DNA of 23,432 bases from Bodo saltans. Taxonomy: Eukaryota; Euglenozoa; Kinetoplastea; Eubodonida; Bodonidae. This document shows positions 14,639 through 23,432 of the stretch, in pieces. The translations under genes and the position numbers were made by a program. Location: contig CYKH01002023.1 of the NCBI GenBank assembly GCA_001460835.1, positions 1-23,432 on the forward strand, in the 5' to 3' direction. The notes under the pieces were generated by a model, which did no database searches, was not told the origin of the DNA, and saw nothing but the letters and a program-made list of their open reading frames with translations. How positions within the stretch are numbered: the stretch's first letter is position 1; each line of letters starts with the position of its first letter.

Positions 14639-15982
14639 ATGAGCCGCCTTTCAACGATTGCAAGCCAGCTGGGTATTTCGATTCCTAGCGAGCAGCGAGC
14701 AGTCATCGTGACGGGAGCAAGGACTCCGTTTACTCGTGGCTTTGGTGAGCTGCTTGCGCTGGATACTATCGACCTCGGCGCAGCGGCAGTGAAAGGCCTC
14801 CTCGAAAAGACCAAGTTGGACCCCAACCTTATCGATCATGTTGCATGGGGTGGTGTGATTCTTCGCAACGGATCACCCAACACCGGCCGTGAAATCATTG
14901 TTGACCTCAAACTCCCCCCTTCTATTTCAGCACACACTGAGTCAATGGCTTGCATCTCTGGACTCAAGGCTGTCCTCAGCGGAGTGTTAATGATTGAGTC
15001 TGGGAACGCCTCCGTTATTGTTGCAGGAGGCTCCGACTCTGTTTCGTGCACTGAGGTGCCACTCGCAAGGGATGTTTCTCAGAGTCTTGCCCTCTACACA
15101 AGCGGAAAGATTTCGGCCTCCAAGTTGCTTTCCGTTGCTGGGCTGCCGTGTTCGTGGATGCCGCAGCAACCAGGTGTTGCTGAGCGGTCTACGGGAAAGA
15201 CTATGGGCTATCATGCGGACGTTATGGCAGAACTCTGTGGTGTCAAACGTGGCGACCAGGATAAGTTCGCAATGGCATCGCATGCCAAGGCCGCTGCTGC
15301 AATTTCACAAGGGCTGTTTGACGATGAGATTGTTCCAGTGACCACGAAGGTTGTTCCACATATGCCCTCAAAGCTTGTGAAGAAGGACACGTTGGTCCGC
15401 ATGACCCAAGATGAGAAAAAAGCTGCCACACTGAAGCCCGCTTTCCGCAAGGCAGAAAAAGGAGGTACGATCACTGCTGCGTCAGCATCGCCGCTGACTG
15501 ATGGTGGTGCCGCTGTCCTGTTGATGTCAGCGCGGCGCGCGAAGGAACTTGGTTACGCTGCCGACGTTGCAATCCGCAGTTGGGCCGCATCGGGCATTCA
15601 ACCGGAACCAAATCTACTCCTTGCCCCTGCCCTTGCCTTTCCCACAGCTCTCCGCCGCGCCGGCCTGACGCTTAAGGACATCGATTACTTCGAAATCCAC
15701 GAGGCATTTGCAGGCCAAGTACTTGCCACCACCCAGTGCTTGGCGTCTGCTGAACTATGCAAGAAGTACCTGGGCCTCGATAGTGCTGTTGGCGACATCC
15801 CACTTGACCGTGTGAACATCTACGGGGGCAGCGTCAGCATCGGTCATCCGTTTGGAGCTACGGGCGCACGCATTGTCACCAACGCTGCGCGAATCTTGCG
15901 CAACAAACAAGCAAAGTATGTCCTCATTTCTATCTGTGCTGCTGGTGGCCTGGGGATGGTTACTATTGTCGAACGAATTTAG
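14639..15982 (+). CDS. HADHB: Mitochondrial 3-ketoacyl-CoA thiolase, trifunctional-enzyme beta type
   Basis: Thiolases cleave 3-ketoacyl-CoA with free CoA to give acetyl-CoA and a shortened acyl-CoA, the last step of beta-oxidation. With the ATG at 14639 the protein has 447 residues. Catalytic residues are present: nucleophile Cys105 in ESMACISG, HEAFAGQ with His354, GHPFGATG with His403, and Cys433 in SICAAGG. HEAF (not NEAF) and the extra loop at about 141-184, between VPLARD and the STGKTMGYHAD stretch, match the mitochondrial trifunctional beta subunit better than acetyl-CoA acetyltransferase. The Arg/Ser start (MSRLSTIASQLG) suits a mitochondrial presequence; the C-terminus (ERI) is not a peroxisomal PTS1. 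An in-frame ATG at 14618 would add MLSKRFS, but the best acceptor lies downstream of it. No alpha subunit is nearby. Confidence 0.93.
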   Translation: MSRLSTIASQLGISIPSEQRAVIVTGARTPFTRGFGELLALDTIDLGAAAVKGLLEKTKLDPNLIDHVAWGGVILRNGSPNTGREIIVDLKLPPSISAHTESMACISGLKAVLSGVLMIESGNASVIVAGGSDSVSCTEVPLARDVSQSLALYTSGKISASKLLSVAGLPCSWMPQQPGVAERSTGKTMGYHADVMAELCGVKRGDQDKFAMASHAKAAAAISQGLFDDEIVPVTTKVVPHMPSKLVKKDTLVRMTQDEKKAATLKPAFRKAEKGGTITAASASPLTDGGAAVLLMSARRAKELGYAADVAIRSWAASGIQPEPNLLLAPALAFPTALRRAGLTLKDIDYFEIHEAFAGQVLATTQCLASAELCKKYLGLDSAVGDIPLDRVNIYGGSVSIGHPFGATGARIVTNAARILRNKQAKYVLISICAAGGLGMVTIVERI

Positions 15983-16049
15983 AAATTGTTGATTGTTTCG
16001 AAGCGCCGTCAAGACAGGGGGTTAGTTCTGATGTTTTCCCCGAGACAAC

Positions 16050-16085
16050 TGCTATTTGTGATGTTTATTTCTGTTGATTGTTGAA
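16050..16085 (+). other. Probable spliced-leader acceptor for the helical-repeat protein gene
   Basis: A T-rich, G-interrupted stretch (about 16052-16081) ends in AAG with AG at 16084-16085, 19 bases before the ATG at 16105. It is a weak tract. Confidence 0.4.
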
Positions 16086-16104
16086 GATTTTGCGATGTCA
16101 CACC

Positions 16105-19100
16105 ATGCGTAGTTTTCAACGAAGACCACGATCAACGCTCCGGGTTACAGCGCCCGCGCCGCTTGTAATTGAGACGCAGGTGCTGGACAGAGAGCGCAGT
16201 CAGCATACGAGCTGGTTTTCATGGATGCTGTTCTGTTTTCGTCCTGCTCGAGTAGTTTCTGTTGCACCTACGCCTGCTCGCCCAATCCGTCCCCACGTTT
16301 CGCATGTTTCCACCAGCCCATTGGCGTGCATTGTTGCGTTCAACCAGTCGCGATGGATGGCGATTGTGGTTGCTGCCACCACAATCCCACGAGTGCCGAT
16401 CGACCCCGTGGTGAGATGGTACTCTTCCCAAATCACAAAACGAGTCCTCAGCTCTGAGACAGTCCTTCAGTTACTAAGAAGTCCAAAATTTGACCATCAC
16501 TTCGCACTTGTCCAGAGCTGCTTCCTGAACGCAAAACAAGTTGTCGTTGATGGTGCCCATGCTATGTCCATGTTAGGGTGTCTTCCTGCGACGGAAAGGC
16601 AAATAATTCTATGTGAGCATCTGTTGAATGATCCCTCGTCAACAGTTGCAGGGCTGCTCCCTGGCGCGACGAGGTTGCTGAGCGATCCAACGAACCTGCG
16701 CACCTGGCATGATGCCCTTCGCATGATGGAGACCCTCCACTCATCTACAACTGTATGGCGCGACCCTGATCTGGCGCTCCGCTTGATGTTGTGCCTGAGC
16801 CGAAGTCCTCCTGCTCACACATCGAGCCGGGTTCATCAGAATGCACTCTTGGAGTCTACTCCGCAACTTCATGCAGTCGCAGTTAGCCGACAGTTTTGCC
16901 GTGAAAGCCTTTGGCTGCTTGCACTATGTAGTTGCCCTCTGAACCACGCGGTTAGAGATGAGCTCAACGTTCGTGCTCGCTTCGAAATTGGCGACTGGGT
17001 TGGTGCACTCGAGGCGGCTACCACTTCGTCCTCGAGTGCGTTGCGGTCCACGGCAATAGAGCTTCTCATTCGGAACGAGCAAACTGTTTTGGCATGTGTT
17101 GCCATACGTCAAAGTGACAGAGATTCAACAAAACTCTCGCCGGCTTCGATTGCATTGTTACTTGCTCAGCTAGCACGCCGAAAGCGCACGCACGATGAGT
17201 CGCAGTGGTACCGGCTAGTGATCGATGACATGATTAACATCCTCCATCAACGTGAACATGTGGGCAACCCCGCTGTGGACGTGGCGGCGGCGGTGGCACT
17301 TGGTGCCTGTGGCTCATGGGAGCGGGTCCTGAGACTGTGCGCTGGGCATTCTGGTAGCATTCCCATTGTCATGACGCTGCTGGTTGCCGCAGCTGGTGGA
17401 GGTGCACCGTGGGAGGTCCTGCAACGTCACACAGTTTCACTCATGAAGACATCATCGCCTACTTCCGCGTCAACATGTGAAATGCTTGTGCGGTGTGCGC
17501 TCGAGGCCGGCGCGTGGCAGGAAGCGGTTCAGATGTATGTGAATAACCATCAGGCATACAAATTACCGGTGGAGGTCCTCGACCATCCTTCTCTTGTCTC
17601 TCATGTCAGTGTTCCGTTCTCGAGCACCACATATTCTTTCGTTGGGCAATGGAGGGAAGCCCTTGAGGCAGAGCGCAGGGCTGGTGTGATTTCCACACTG
17701 CAAACATCAGCGGGGCGCTGCCTTGCTGCAAATGAGCATTGCTGGCAAGTCGCTCTTAGCATAACACAGACGACCGAAGAACGCCTGCGCGTTGCTCGCA
17801 ATCTCCTGGAAACATCGCTGTGGCAGGTTGGACTTGAACTTTTGACTGCAGCGCTTCCAACTGAAACACCCACCGTTCGAACTCTGTTTTTACACTCTGC
17901 TGCTCGTACGTTGAGCTCCCGGAACCCCAAGGCGTCGCTGGATTTACTTGCGACTCACGACAGTGAGTGCCTTGGGAGTAAGGGGCGAGCAGCACTGCTC
18001 CTGCAAACTGTTCTCAAGAGTCCCAGCAACGGTGCAATGGATGCCCTTGTCCCTTGGCTCTCTTGGAGCGATGCAATCATATGCCTGCAACGTCACCGAG
18101 AGCGACCTTCGACCGCTGTATTTTTGAACAGCGTGTTAACGTACTACCATCATCAGCCAGCGAGGCAAACAAAATTGATGGTCGCGCTTCGATTGCTCTC
18201 ATCACGACGCGGTCGGCGGTTGCCATCGGAACGCTCCTTCACGTTATTATTCGAGGCGCAGCGAACCCGTGCGTTTGCATCGTTATCCGCAACACCGATA
18301 CCTGCCGTTGAGACGGAGGAACATGGCCTTCCGCAAGATCTCGAGGCGGGACCAGCGTCAGGGCTGAGGGCATGGTGGGCTGCATTGGAGCTTCTTTCGC
18401 GGCCTATTTCAGCAACGACCAAGCGACCATGGCAGCACCTTGGGGATTGCCCTGACGATCTATTGATTCATGCTGTCACCACACGGCGTCCTTCGCAAGA
18501 CGCCGCAGGGCTTTGTGTATCCGGTTTGTCTGCTCGTGGTCGATGGGAGTTAGCTACCCGCATGATGCAGTCTCTAGCGAGTCAGAAGACATTTCCTGAC
18601 ATGGAGAGCCTCGTCGAGTTAATCGAGTCGGCGGTCCGGCTGCCATCTGATGCTCCACTGCTTCATTGTGTCGACGCACTTCGTCAATGTACGCCCCCTT
18701 CTGTGTTTAACAACGTGCTTCGTGCAGTTGCTGAGCGAAGTGCAAATGAGCGAGGTGCGACGTGGGCTGGGGCACTTCAAGTGCTATCCACTGTGGCACT
18801 TGCTGGGGTACCATACGTTCCTTCATCAGTGGTGCAGAGGATCGCTGAGCTTGCCCCGTCGAAGGCGGCACGAGCTGCTATGCACTTGCTCGACGCGAGG
18901 AGCAGCTCACAACAAACATCACCGATGGCGATGGACGCAGCAGCTATTTGCCATGTTGTTTCAGCAGCCGCGACAGCTCAGTTGGAACCAATCGTTGAAG
19001 TGTTCGAGATGCGGCGAGGGTCCTTCACAGGTGCGATGTCAACCTTGCCATTCACGTTCGATGGATCTTCAAACAAAGTCATACGACGACTCGCGACGTT

Positions 19101-19611
19101 GCCGATGCCGTCATTGTGGTACATTGCTCTGGAGGCTTGCATGTCAAAAGCAACCACTCGAAGCTACAATCGAGCATTCTTGTTAACTGCTGTTGGTTGT
19201 GATGACGGAGCGACACTGACCAAAGTCGCTCTTGCTATGGGAGGTCATGTCGGTGCCAGTCAGTCGCTGCTGGCACCCAAATCAGCATTGCCAGCTTTTC
19301 AATCTCGTGGGAGCGGCTACTCCCCTATGACATGTTGTGCTGTGAGCTGCGCGCTGGCGCACAAATTTGGAAAATGGGAGCTGGCTCTGCAAGTTCTGCC
19401 AGCCAATGATGAACTCAGTCGCACTGCTAGAGTGGCGATTACCCACTGCACTGGACATTTTGATGACGCACTGAAGGAGACCTTGCAGTTGTACCGTCAG
19501 GAGCTCAAGAAGAAGCCACGAGCTCCTCGAACTTCACAAAGAGAGGCACTTCGTATCCTTGCGTGCTCAAACGATCTGACCGATCGTAATCCACTGTGGT
19601 GGATACTGTAA
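16105..19611 (+). CDS. Large helical-repeat protein (PPR-like, W-x2-A-L repeats), probably mitochondrial
   Basis: The 1168-residue protein starts with an Arg-rich, acid-free segment (MRSFQRRPRSTLRVTAPAP) like a mitochondrial presequence. From about residue 190 to the end it is an all-helical solenoid in which a W-x2-[AV]-L signature recurs, for example GDWVGALEA, GSWERVLRL, GAWQEAVQM, GQWREALEA, CWQVALS, RWELATRMM, TWAGALQVL and GKWELALQVL. This resembles the degenerate PPR/TPR-like repeats of kinetoplastid mitochondrial RNA-binding and mitoribosome-associated proteins. Canonical PPR specificity residues cannot be assigned by eye. A role in mitochondrial RNA processing or translation is inferred from repeat style and presequence. 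The frame extends to a TTG at 16078, but 16105 is the first ATG after the acceptor. The gene is long and uninterrupted. Confidence 0.85.
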   Translation: MRSFQRRPRSTLRVTAPAPLVIETQVLDRERSQHTSWFSWMLFCFRPARVVSVAPTPARPIRPHVSHVSTSPLACIVAFNQSRWMAIVVAATTIPRVPIDPVVRWYSSQITKRVLSSETVLQLLRSPKFDHHFALVQSCFLNAKQVVVDGAHAMSMLGCLPATERQIILCEHLLNDPSSTVAGLLPGATRLLSDPTNLRTWHDALRMMETLHSSTTVWRDPDLALRLMLCLSRSPPAHTSSRVHQNALLESTPQLHAVAVSRQFCRESLWLLALCSCPLNHAVRDELNVRARFEIGDWVGALEAATTSSSSALRSTAIELLIRNEQTVLACVAIRQSDRDSTKLSPASIALLLAQLARRKRTHDESQWYRLVIDDMINILHQREHVGNPAVDVAAAVALGACGSWERVLRLCAGHSGSIPIVMTLLVAAAGGGAPWEVLQRHTVSLMKTSSPTSASTCEMLVRCALEAGAWQEAVQMYVNNHQAYKLPVEVLDHPSLVSHVSVPFSSTTYSFVGQWREALEAERRAGVISTLQTSAGRCLAANEHCWQVALSITQTTEERLRVARNLLETSLWQVGLELLTAALPTETPTVRTLFLHSAARTLSSRNPKASLDLLATHDSECLGSKGRAALLLQTVLKSPSNGAMDALVPWLSWSDAIICLQRHRERPSTAVFLNSVLTYYHHQPARQTKLMVALRLLSSRRGRRLPSERSFTLLFEAQRTRAFASLSATPIPAVETEEHGLPQDLEAGPASGLRAWWAALELLSRPISATTKRPWQHLGDCPDDLLIHAVTTRRPSQDAAGLCVSGLSARGRWELATRMMQSLASQKTFPDMESLVELIESAVRLPSDAPLLHCVDALRQCTPPSVFNNVLRAVAERSANERGATWAGALQVLSTVALAGVPYVPSSVVQRIAELAPSKAARAAMHLLDARSSSQQTSPMAMDAAAICHVVSAAATAQLEPIVEVFEMRRGSFTGAMSTLPFTFDGSSNKVIRRLATLPMPSLWYIALEACMSKATTRSYNRAFLLTAVGCDDGATLTKVALAMGGHVGASQSLLAPKSALPAFQSRGSGYSPMTCCAVSCALAHKFGKWELALQVLPANDELSRTARVAITHCTGHFDDALKETLQLYRQELKKKPRAPRTSQREALRILACSNDLTDRNPLWWIL

Positions 19612-19637
19612 AGAATTTGTTTGACTTACTCTGCAGC

Positions 19638-19686
19638 ATTTGTTTTTCTGATTACCCCCTCAACATTTTACTCGATTTCTTTTCAG
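19638..19686 (+). other. Probable spliced-leader acceptor for the EF-hand gene
   Basis: Pyrimidine-rich sequence (about 19640-19684), strongest in its last 14 bases, ends in TTTCAG with AG at 19685-19686, 12 bases before the ATG at 19699. An earlier AG at 19635-19636 precedes the tract. Confidence 0.65.
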
Positions 19687-19698
19687 TTGTTGGAAGGA

Positions 19699-20481
19699 AT
19701 GAGCACAGTTCGCAAGAGTAACCGCAGGCCAGGAGTGGGTGATACTGCCAAGATTAGGCAGTTGTTCAACGCTTATGATACCAACCACGACGGAGGCATC
19801 TCCTTCACGGAGTTGGCCAACATGCTAGAGAAGATGTCCATTCGTATGAACGCCGAAGACCAGAAGAAGTTTTTTGATATGATCGATGTTGACAAGAGTG
19901 GCACGATTGAATTCGGTGAGTTCTTAGACTGGTACACCACCCTTATGGACCTCGTCGAGGAGTCAGCGCAGAAAACACTGTCATCCCTTCAGAAGTCTAC
20001 CACCTTCTCGCGTAGTGAACTCGAGACCATTTATGAGAACTACAAGCGCGTGAGTGCGTCGGTAGTGGACGACGGTGCGATTGATCAGGAGGAGTTTAAG
20101 CAGATGATGATTGCAGGTGGCGTTGCGAGCTGGAACTCCTTCCTTGTCGACGGATTGTTCCGCCTGTTCGACGAGGACAACAGTGGCACCATTACCTTCG
20201 AAGAGTTTGTACGAATCCTATCGATCCTGCACAACAAGACGAACAACTCCCAGGAAGACAAGCACAAGCTGCTCTTCCAGTTGTACGATATTGACAAGGA
20301 CGGCAAGATCTCAGTTTCTGATATGTGCAAGATTCTCAACGATTGTCTTTGTAGCAACAACATGGAGCTAAATGAGAGCGATGTGATGAAGATTGTAAAG
20401 TCCACCTTTGCCCGAAATGGTTGCGGCGAGCTCATGGGCCTCGATGATTATCTGCGGGAGGTCAAGGCGCGCGGTTTGTAG
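19699..20481 (+). CDS. EF-hand calcium-binding protein
   Basis: The 260-residue protein has four well-formed EF-hand loops: DTNHDGGISFTE (27-38), DVDKSGTIEFGE (63-74), DEDNSGTITFEE (158-169) and DIDKDGKISVSD (197-208, ending in Asp where Glu is usual). Two degenerate hands appear at about 119-133 (SVVDDGAIDQEEF) and 238-251. The hands are arranged as two pairs separated by about 80 residues, which contain a degenerate hand. It is longer than calmodulin (about 149) or calcineurin B (about 170). The second half is similar in style to calcineurin B or CBL proteins, but no partner or anchor is visible, and there is no N-terminal Gly for myristoylation. It probably acts as a cytosolic or flagellar calcium sensor. 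The frame runs upstream to 19621, but that part is polypyrimidine-derived. Confidence 0.9.
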   Translation: MSTVRKSNRRPGVGDTAKIRQLFNAYDTNHDGGISFTELANMLEKMSIRMNAEDQKKFFDMIDVDKSGTIEFGEFLDWYTTLMDLVEESAQKTLSSLQKSTTFSRSELETIYENYKRVSASVVDDGAIDQEEFKQMMIAGGVASWNSFLVDGLFRLFDEDNSGTITFEEFVRILSILHNKTNNSQEDKHKLLFQLYDIDKDGKISVSDMCKILNDCLCSNNMELNESDVMKIVKSTFARNGCGELMGLDDYLREVKARGL

Positions 20482-20664
20482 ATATGATGCAGCAAGCATC
20501 ACGACCAGCAGCACCTGAGCGCTCGTACGAACGTTTGTGAATGTACCTATCTGTGATCAGACATCCCTTGTGTCTGCGCACCGTCCTTAAAAAGCATTGT
20601 GAAATCTTGACTGATGTAACGCTACTGATTGTGTCTGCATAGTCACACGATTGCTGCACATCTT

Positions 20665-20700
20665 GCATATTTTGTTTTTGTTCTTTTTCTGATAATGTAG
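20665..20700 (+). other. Probable spliced-leader acceptor for MVP
   Basis: A T-rich tract (20669-20690) is followed by AG at 20699-20700, leaving a 24-base leader before the ATG at 20725. The preceding sequence (20482-20664) is the longest gap in the window and shows no other feature I can support. Confidence 0.6.
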
Positions 20701-20724
20701 TTACTATCGCTCTACCTCAAGACA

Positions 20725-23253
20725 ATGTCCGACGTTATTCGCCTCAAGCAACACCAGTACATCCACGTGCTGGACAACAACACAAACGTGACGACTCTGC
20801 ACGTTGGCCCAAAGGTGTTCACTCGCCAAGACCATGAGAAAGTCCTTTTCGCCCCAAAGGCGTGTGTCCAGATTCCTCCCCGAAGCTACTGCCGCATTCG
20901 CAACCCGGCACTTCGTGCGGCCGATGGATCTGCCGAGAAGGACGCCTATGGTCAAGTGAAGCTGCGCATCGGCGACGAGGAGATTCGCTTCGAACAGGAA
21001 CCCTTCCCATTGATGCCAGGTGAGGTGCTAATGGAGGCCAACAACGACCCTGCCATCAAGAAACTCGCTGTGATTCCCAGCAACACCGCCCTCAAGCTCA
21101 TCGCCACACGCGATTTTACCGACAGTGTTGGCGTTGCGCACGTTGCAGGTGACGAGTGGCTGTTTGAAGGACCTGACACTTACATCCCTCGCGTTGAGGT
21201 TGACGTCCTCGAGACCATCAAGGCCCAAGTCATTCGCCCCAACACCGCCCTCCGCCTCCGTGCCAAGAAGCGCTTCAACGACCGCACCAAGGTTGGTCGT
21301 GAGGTAGGAGAGGAGTGGTTGGTCAAGTCGGAGGGTGCCTACCTCCCAACGGTGGAAGAGGAGGTTGTCGGGTTCGTCAACGCCAAAGTCCTCACAGACA
21401 AAGACGCCATTCACGTCGAAGCCCTCCGCTCATTTACCGACATCTTCGGTAAGAAGCGCCGAGCAGGTGAGCAGTGGCTCGTCACCAACAAGAGTGCCGC
21501 GACCCACATTCCCGATGTGTATGAGAAAATCCTCGCTGATATCAAGGTCACCACCCTCAACAACCGCCAGTACTGCGTTGTCCTTGACCCCTTTGACCAG
21601 GCCGCCGGCCGCAACTCCGTCGGTAACAAAGAGATCCGTCGCGGTGAGGTCAGTTTCTTCTTGCACCCTGGAGAGCGTCTGCGCAACGGCATTGAAAACG
21701 TTCTTGTCCTCGGTAAGGACGAGGCACTCCTCCTTAAGGCCGTGGAAGCGTTCGATGACGCCACTAACAAGGGAGCTCGCAAGCCTGGAGAGAAATGGAT
21801 GATCTACGGACCCGCTGAATATGTCCCGCCTGTCCAGGTTGAGCTCCTTGAGCGCCGCCAAGCAATCGCCCTTGATAAGAACGAGGGTGTCTACGTTCGT
21901 GATGAGACCACTGGTGAGGTGCGTGCCGTCGTTGGCCAAGCCTACATGCTCAAGGAGAACGAGACACTTTGGGACAAGGAGCTTCCCCCGATTGTGGAAG
22001 ACCTCCTCCTTCGCCCCAACGGCATGAAGCACACCCTGAAGGATGATGCCGCTGCCCCCAAAGGCCCTGCCCGCATCAAGAATCGTGTCGTCCGCTTCAA
22101 CGTTCCTCACAACGCTGCCGTTCAAATCTTCGACTACAAGAAGAAGGCGCCCCGAATTGTCTTTGGACCTGACCTAGTGATGCTGGCGCCAGATGAGCAG
22201 TTCACTGTATTGTCCCTCAGCGGCGACAAGCCAAAGATCCCCAACGTAGTCAAGAGCATTCAGCTGATGCTCGGTCCTGACTTCTCTAGCGACACTATCA
22301 TCGTTGAGACCTCCGACCACGCTCGCCTTGCACTGAAGCTCTCCTACAACTGGCACTTCGAAGTTGACCGCACCAGCGAGACCGCCAAGGCAAAGATTTT
22401 TGCAGTGCCTGACTTTGTTGGTGATTTCTGCAAGGCGATTGCCTCTCGCGTTCGTGGCGCTGTCGCTGCTGAGGACTTCGATAGCTTCCACCGCAACTCC
22501 GCGAAGATCATTCGTGCAGCAGTGTTTGGCATCAACGAGCAGGGCAAGGTGGGTAAGAGCTTCAAGTTCCCCGCCAACGGCCTCGTGGTCACCAACATTG
22601 ATATCCAGGCAGTTGAGCCCACCGACTCCAAGACGCGTGATAGCCTCCAAAAGTCTGTTCAGTTGGCGATTGAAATCACGACCAAGTCCCAAGAGGCAAC
22701 CGCCCGCCACGACAACGAGCGCAAAGACCAAGAGGCCAAGGGCAAGCTTGAGCGCCAAAAGCTTCTGGACAAGATTGAGGCCGAGAGGGCCAAGACAGAG
22801 TGGCTGGAGCTTCAGGCCCAAAGCGAGGCTATTCAAGCCAGCGGTCAAGCTGTTGCAGAAGCGAAGGCCCGTTCTGAGGCCGCCATTATCGAAGCTGACT
22901 CCGAGCTTAAGCAGGCTCAACTTCGTGCCCAGGCGTTCAAGATCTCTGCTGAGTCGGAGCTCAAGCAGCTGAAGTCTAAGCAGAATGCTGAGGTTGAATA
23001 TATCCGCCGCAATAATGAGCTTGAGTTGAAGAAGGCCCGCGAGCTTGCTGAGATTGAGGCCACAAAGCTTGCCCAAATTATGGAGGCCATCGGCACCGAC
23101 ACCGTTATCGCCATCGCCCAAGCAGGCCCAGAGATGCAAGCGAAGCTCCTTGCAGGTCTCGGCCTCAAGGGGTACCTTATTACCGACGGCAACTCCCCCA
23201 TCAACCTGTTCAACGCGGCCCAGGGGATGATCGGAGTGCCACCCCCGCAGTAG
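20725..23253 (+). CDS. MVP: Major vault protein
   Basis: MVP is the main shell protein of the vault, a very large cytosolic ribonucleoprotein barrel. The 842-residue protein compares with about 893 in human and covers the full fold. Residues about 1-430 contain repeated MVP modules with the pattern F-x-D ... G-[ED]-x-W-[LM] ... Y-[IVL]-P, for example at 131-154, 184-207, 237-263 and 343-367. Residues about 513-640 form the shoulder (band-7/SPFH-like) domain. The cap helix at about 641-795 is Lys/Glu/Ala/Gln-rich coiled coil. The cap-ring at 804-836 includes [15 protein letters not shown] followed by [11 protein letters not shown], close to the animal sequence. Codons are strongly C- or G-ending (AAC, GCC, CTC, CGC), more so than in the neighbours, which suggests high expression. 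No truncation is seen. Identity is secure; the vault's function is unsettled. Confidence 0.97.
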   Translation: MSDVIRLKQHQYIHVLDNNTNVTTLHVGPKVFTRQDHEKVLFAPKACVQIPPRSYCRIRNPALRAADGSAEKDAYGQVKLRIGDEEIRFEQEPFPLMPGEVLMEANNDPAIKKLAVIPSNTALKLIATRDFTDSVGVAHVAGDEWLFEGPDTYIPRVEVDVLETIKAQVIRPNTALRLRAKKRFNDRTKVGREVGEEWLVKSEGAYLPTVEEEVVGFVNAKVLTDKDAIHVEALRSFTDIFGKKRRAGEQWLVTNKSAATHIPDVYEKILADIKVTTLNNRQYCVVLDPFDQAAGRNSVGNKEIRRGEVSFFLHPGERLRNGIENVLVLGKDEALLLKAVEAFDDATNKGARKPGEKWMIYGPAEYVPPVQVELLERRQAIALDKNEGVYVRDETTGEVRAVVGQAYMLKENETLWDKELPPIVEDLLLRPNGMKHTLKDDAAAPKGPARIKNRVVRFNVPHNAAVQIFDYKKKAPRIVFGPDLVMLAPDEQFTVLSLSGDKPKIPNVVKSIQLMLGPDFSSDTIIVETSDHARLALKLSYNWHFEVDRTSETAKAKIFAVPDFVGDFCKAIASRVRGAVAAEDFDSFHRNSAKIIRAAVFGINEQGKVGKSFKFPANGLVVTNIDIQAVEPTDSKTRDSLQKSVQLAIEITTKSQEATARHDNERKDQEAKGKLERQKLLDKIEAERAKTEWLELQAQSEAIQASGQAVAEAKARSEAAIIEADSELKQAQLRAQAFKISAESELKQLKSKQNAEVEYIRRNNELELKKARELAEIEATKLAQIMEAIGTDTVIAIAQAGPEMQAKLLAGLGLKGYLITDGNSPINLFNAAQGMIGVPPPQ

Positions 23254-23380
23254 GACGTCGAGGGATGATGATATCAATGAACGCACAACAACGAAGGAAA
23301 AATTGCAATCTCGCACGAACATCATTCAAATAGGCTTGATAGCCTTCTGTCCGCATCCACGCTTTCTCACACACATCTTC

Positions 23381-23412
23381 TAAACATTCATTCTTTTTCG
23401 TTCGCACACGAG
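23381..23412 (+). other. Possible spliced-leader acceptor for a gene beyond the window
   Basis: A pyrimidine-rich tract (about 23386-23405, with a T5 run at 23394-23398) is followed by AG at 23411-23412, 158 bases after the MVP stop. This suggests the same-strand array continues past the right edge. Confidence 0.4.
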
Positions 23413-23432
23413 CAAAGGACCATAGAGGCATC

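Noticed and set aside
20482-20724. RNA gene or promoter in the longest gap
   Set aside because: No tRNA arms, snoRNA boxes or convincing hairpin could be seen; only the MVP acceptor is supported.
21430-22125. 231-codon open frame on the - strand inside MVP
   Set aside because: Same explanation: a shadow of a codon-biased gene.
22174-23325. 383-codon open frame on the - strand opposite the MVP shoulder and cap helix
   Set aside because: It is antisense to a well-supported gene; its Leu/Gly-rich composition is the mirror of the Lys/Glu/Ala/Gln coiled coil and biased codons of MVP. No domain is visible, and it opposes the strand of the array.

Overview
This window looks like nuclear DNA from a kinetoplastid protist, most likely a free-living bodonid close to Bodo saltans. 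All 13 supported protein genes lie head to tail on the + strand, none needs an intron, and gaps between coding regions are only about 85 to 245 bases. Nearly every gene is preceded by a pyrimidine tract and then an AG a few to a few dozen bases before the first good ATG. That is the layout of a polycistronic unit resolved by spliced-leader trans-splicing. Gene content fits: a TbHKT1-like potassium transporter, a major vault protein, a kinetoplastid-style W-x2-A-L helical-repeat protein and a coiled-coil protein with a cyclase-like domain. The species is inferred from gene style only.

Layout, left to right: SAR1 small GTPase (198-785); a small unknown protein with TP, KEN and RxLF motifs (905-1393); a 586-residue coiled-coil protein (1497-3257); bifunctional lysine-ketoglutarate reductase/saccharopine dehydrogenase, AASS (3417-6302); a mitochondrial-looking protein with three LysM-like domains (6474-8924); a Trk/HKT potassium transporter (9037-10461); LSM7 (10553-10840); a four-helix membrane protein (10960-11475); a coiled-coil protein carrying a degenerate class III nucleotidyl cyclase domain (11622-14468); a mitochondrial 3-ketoacyl-CoA thiolase of the HADHB type (14639-15982); a 1168-residue helical-repeat protein (16105-19611); an EF-hand protein (19699-20481); and a full-length major vault protein (20725-23253). 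The last 180 bases hold the MVP 3' end and a probable splice acceptor for a gene beyond the window.

The genes do not form one pathway, as expected for kinetoplastid arrays, where neighbours share transcription but usually not function. Themes do recur: mitochondrial proteins (AASS, LysM protein, thiolase, helical-repeat protein) and probable cytoskeletal or flagellar coiled-coil proteins. The most unusual items are the cyclase-fold protein that has lost every catalytic residue I can align, the triple-LysM protein, and the small protein with cell-cycle-type linear motifs. I found no mobile element, CRISPR array, tRNA or rRNA. No gap between genes exceeds 300 bases; the longest is 243 bases (20482-20724).
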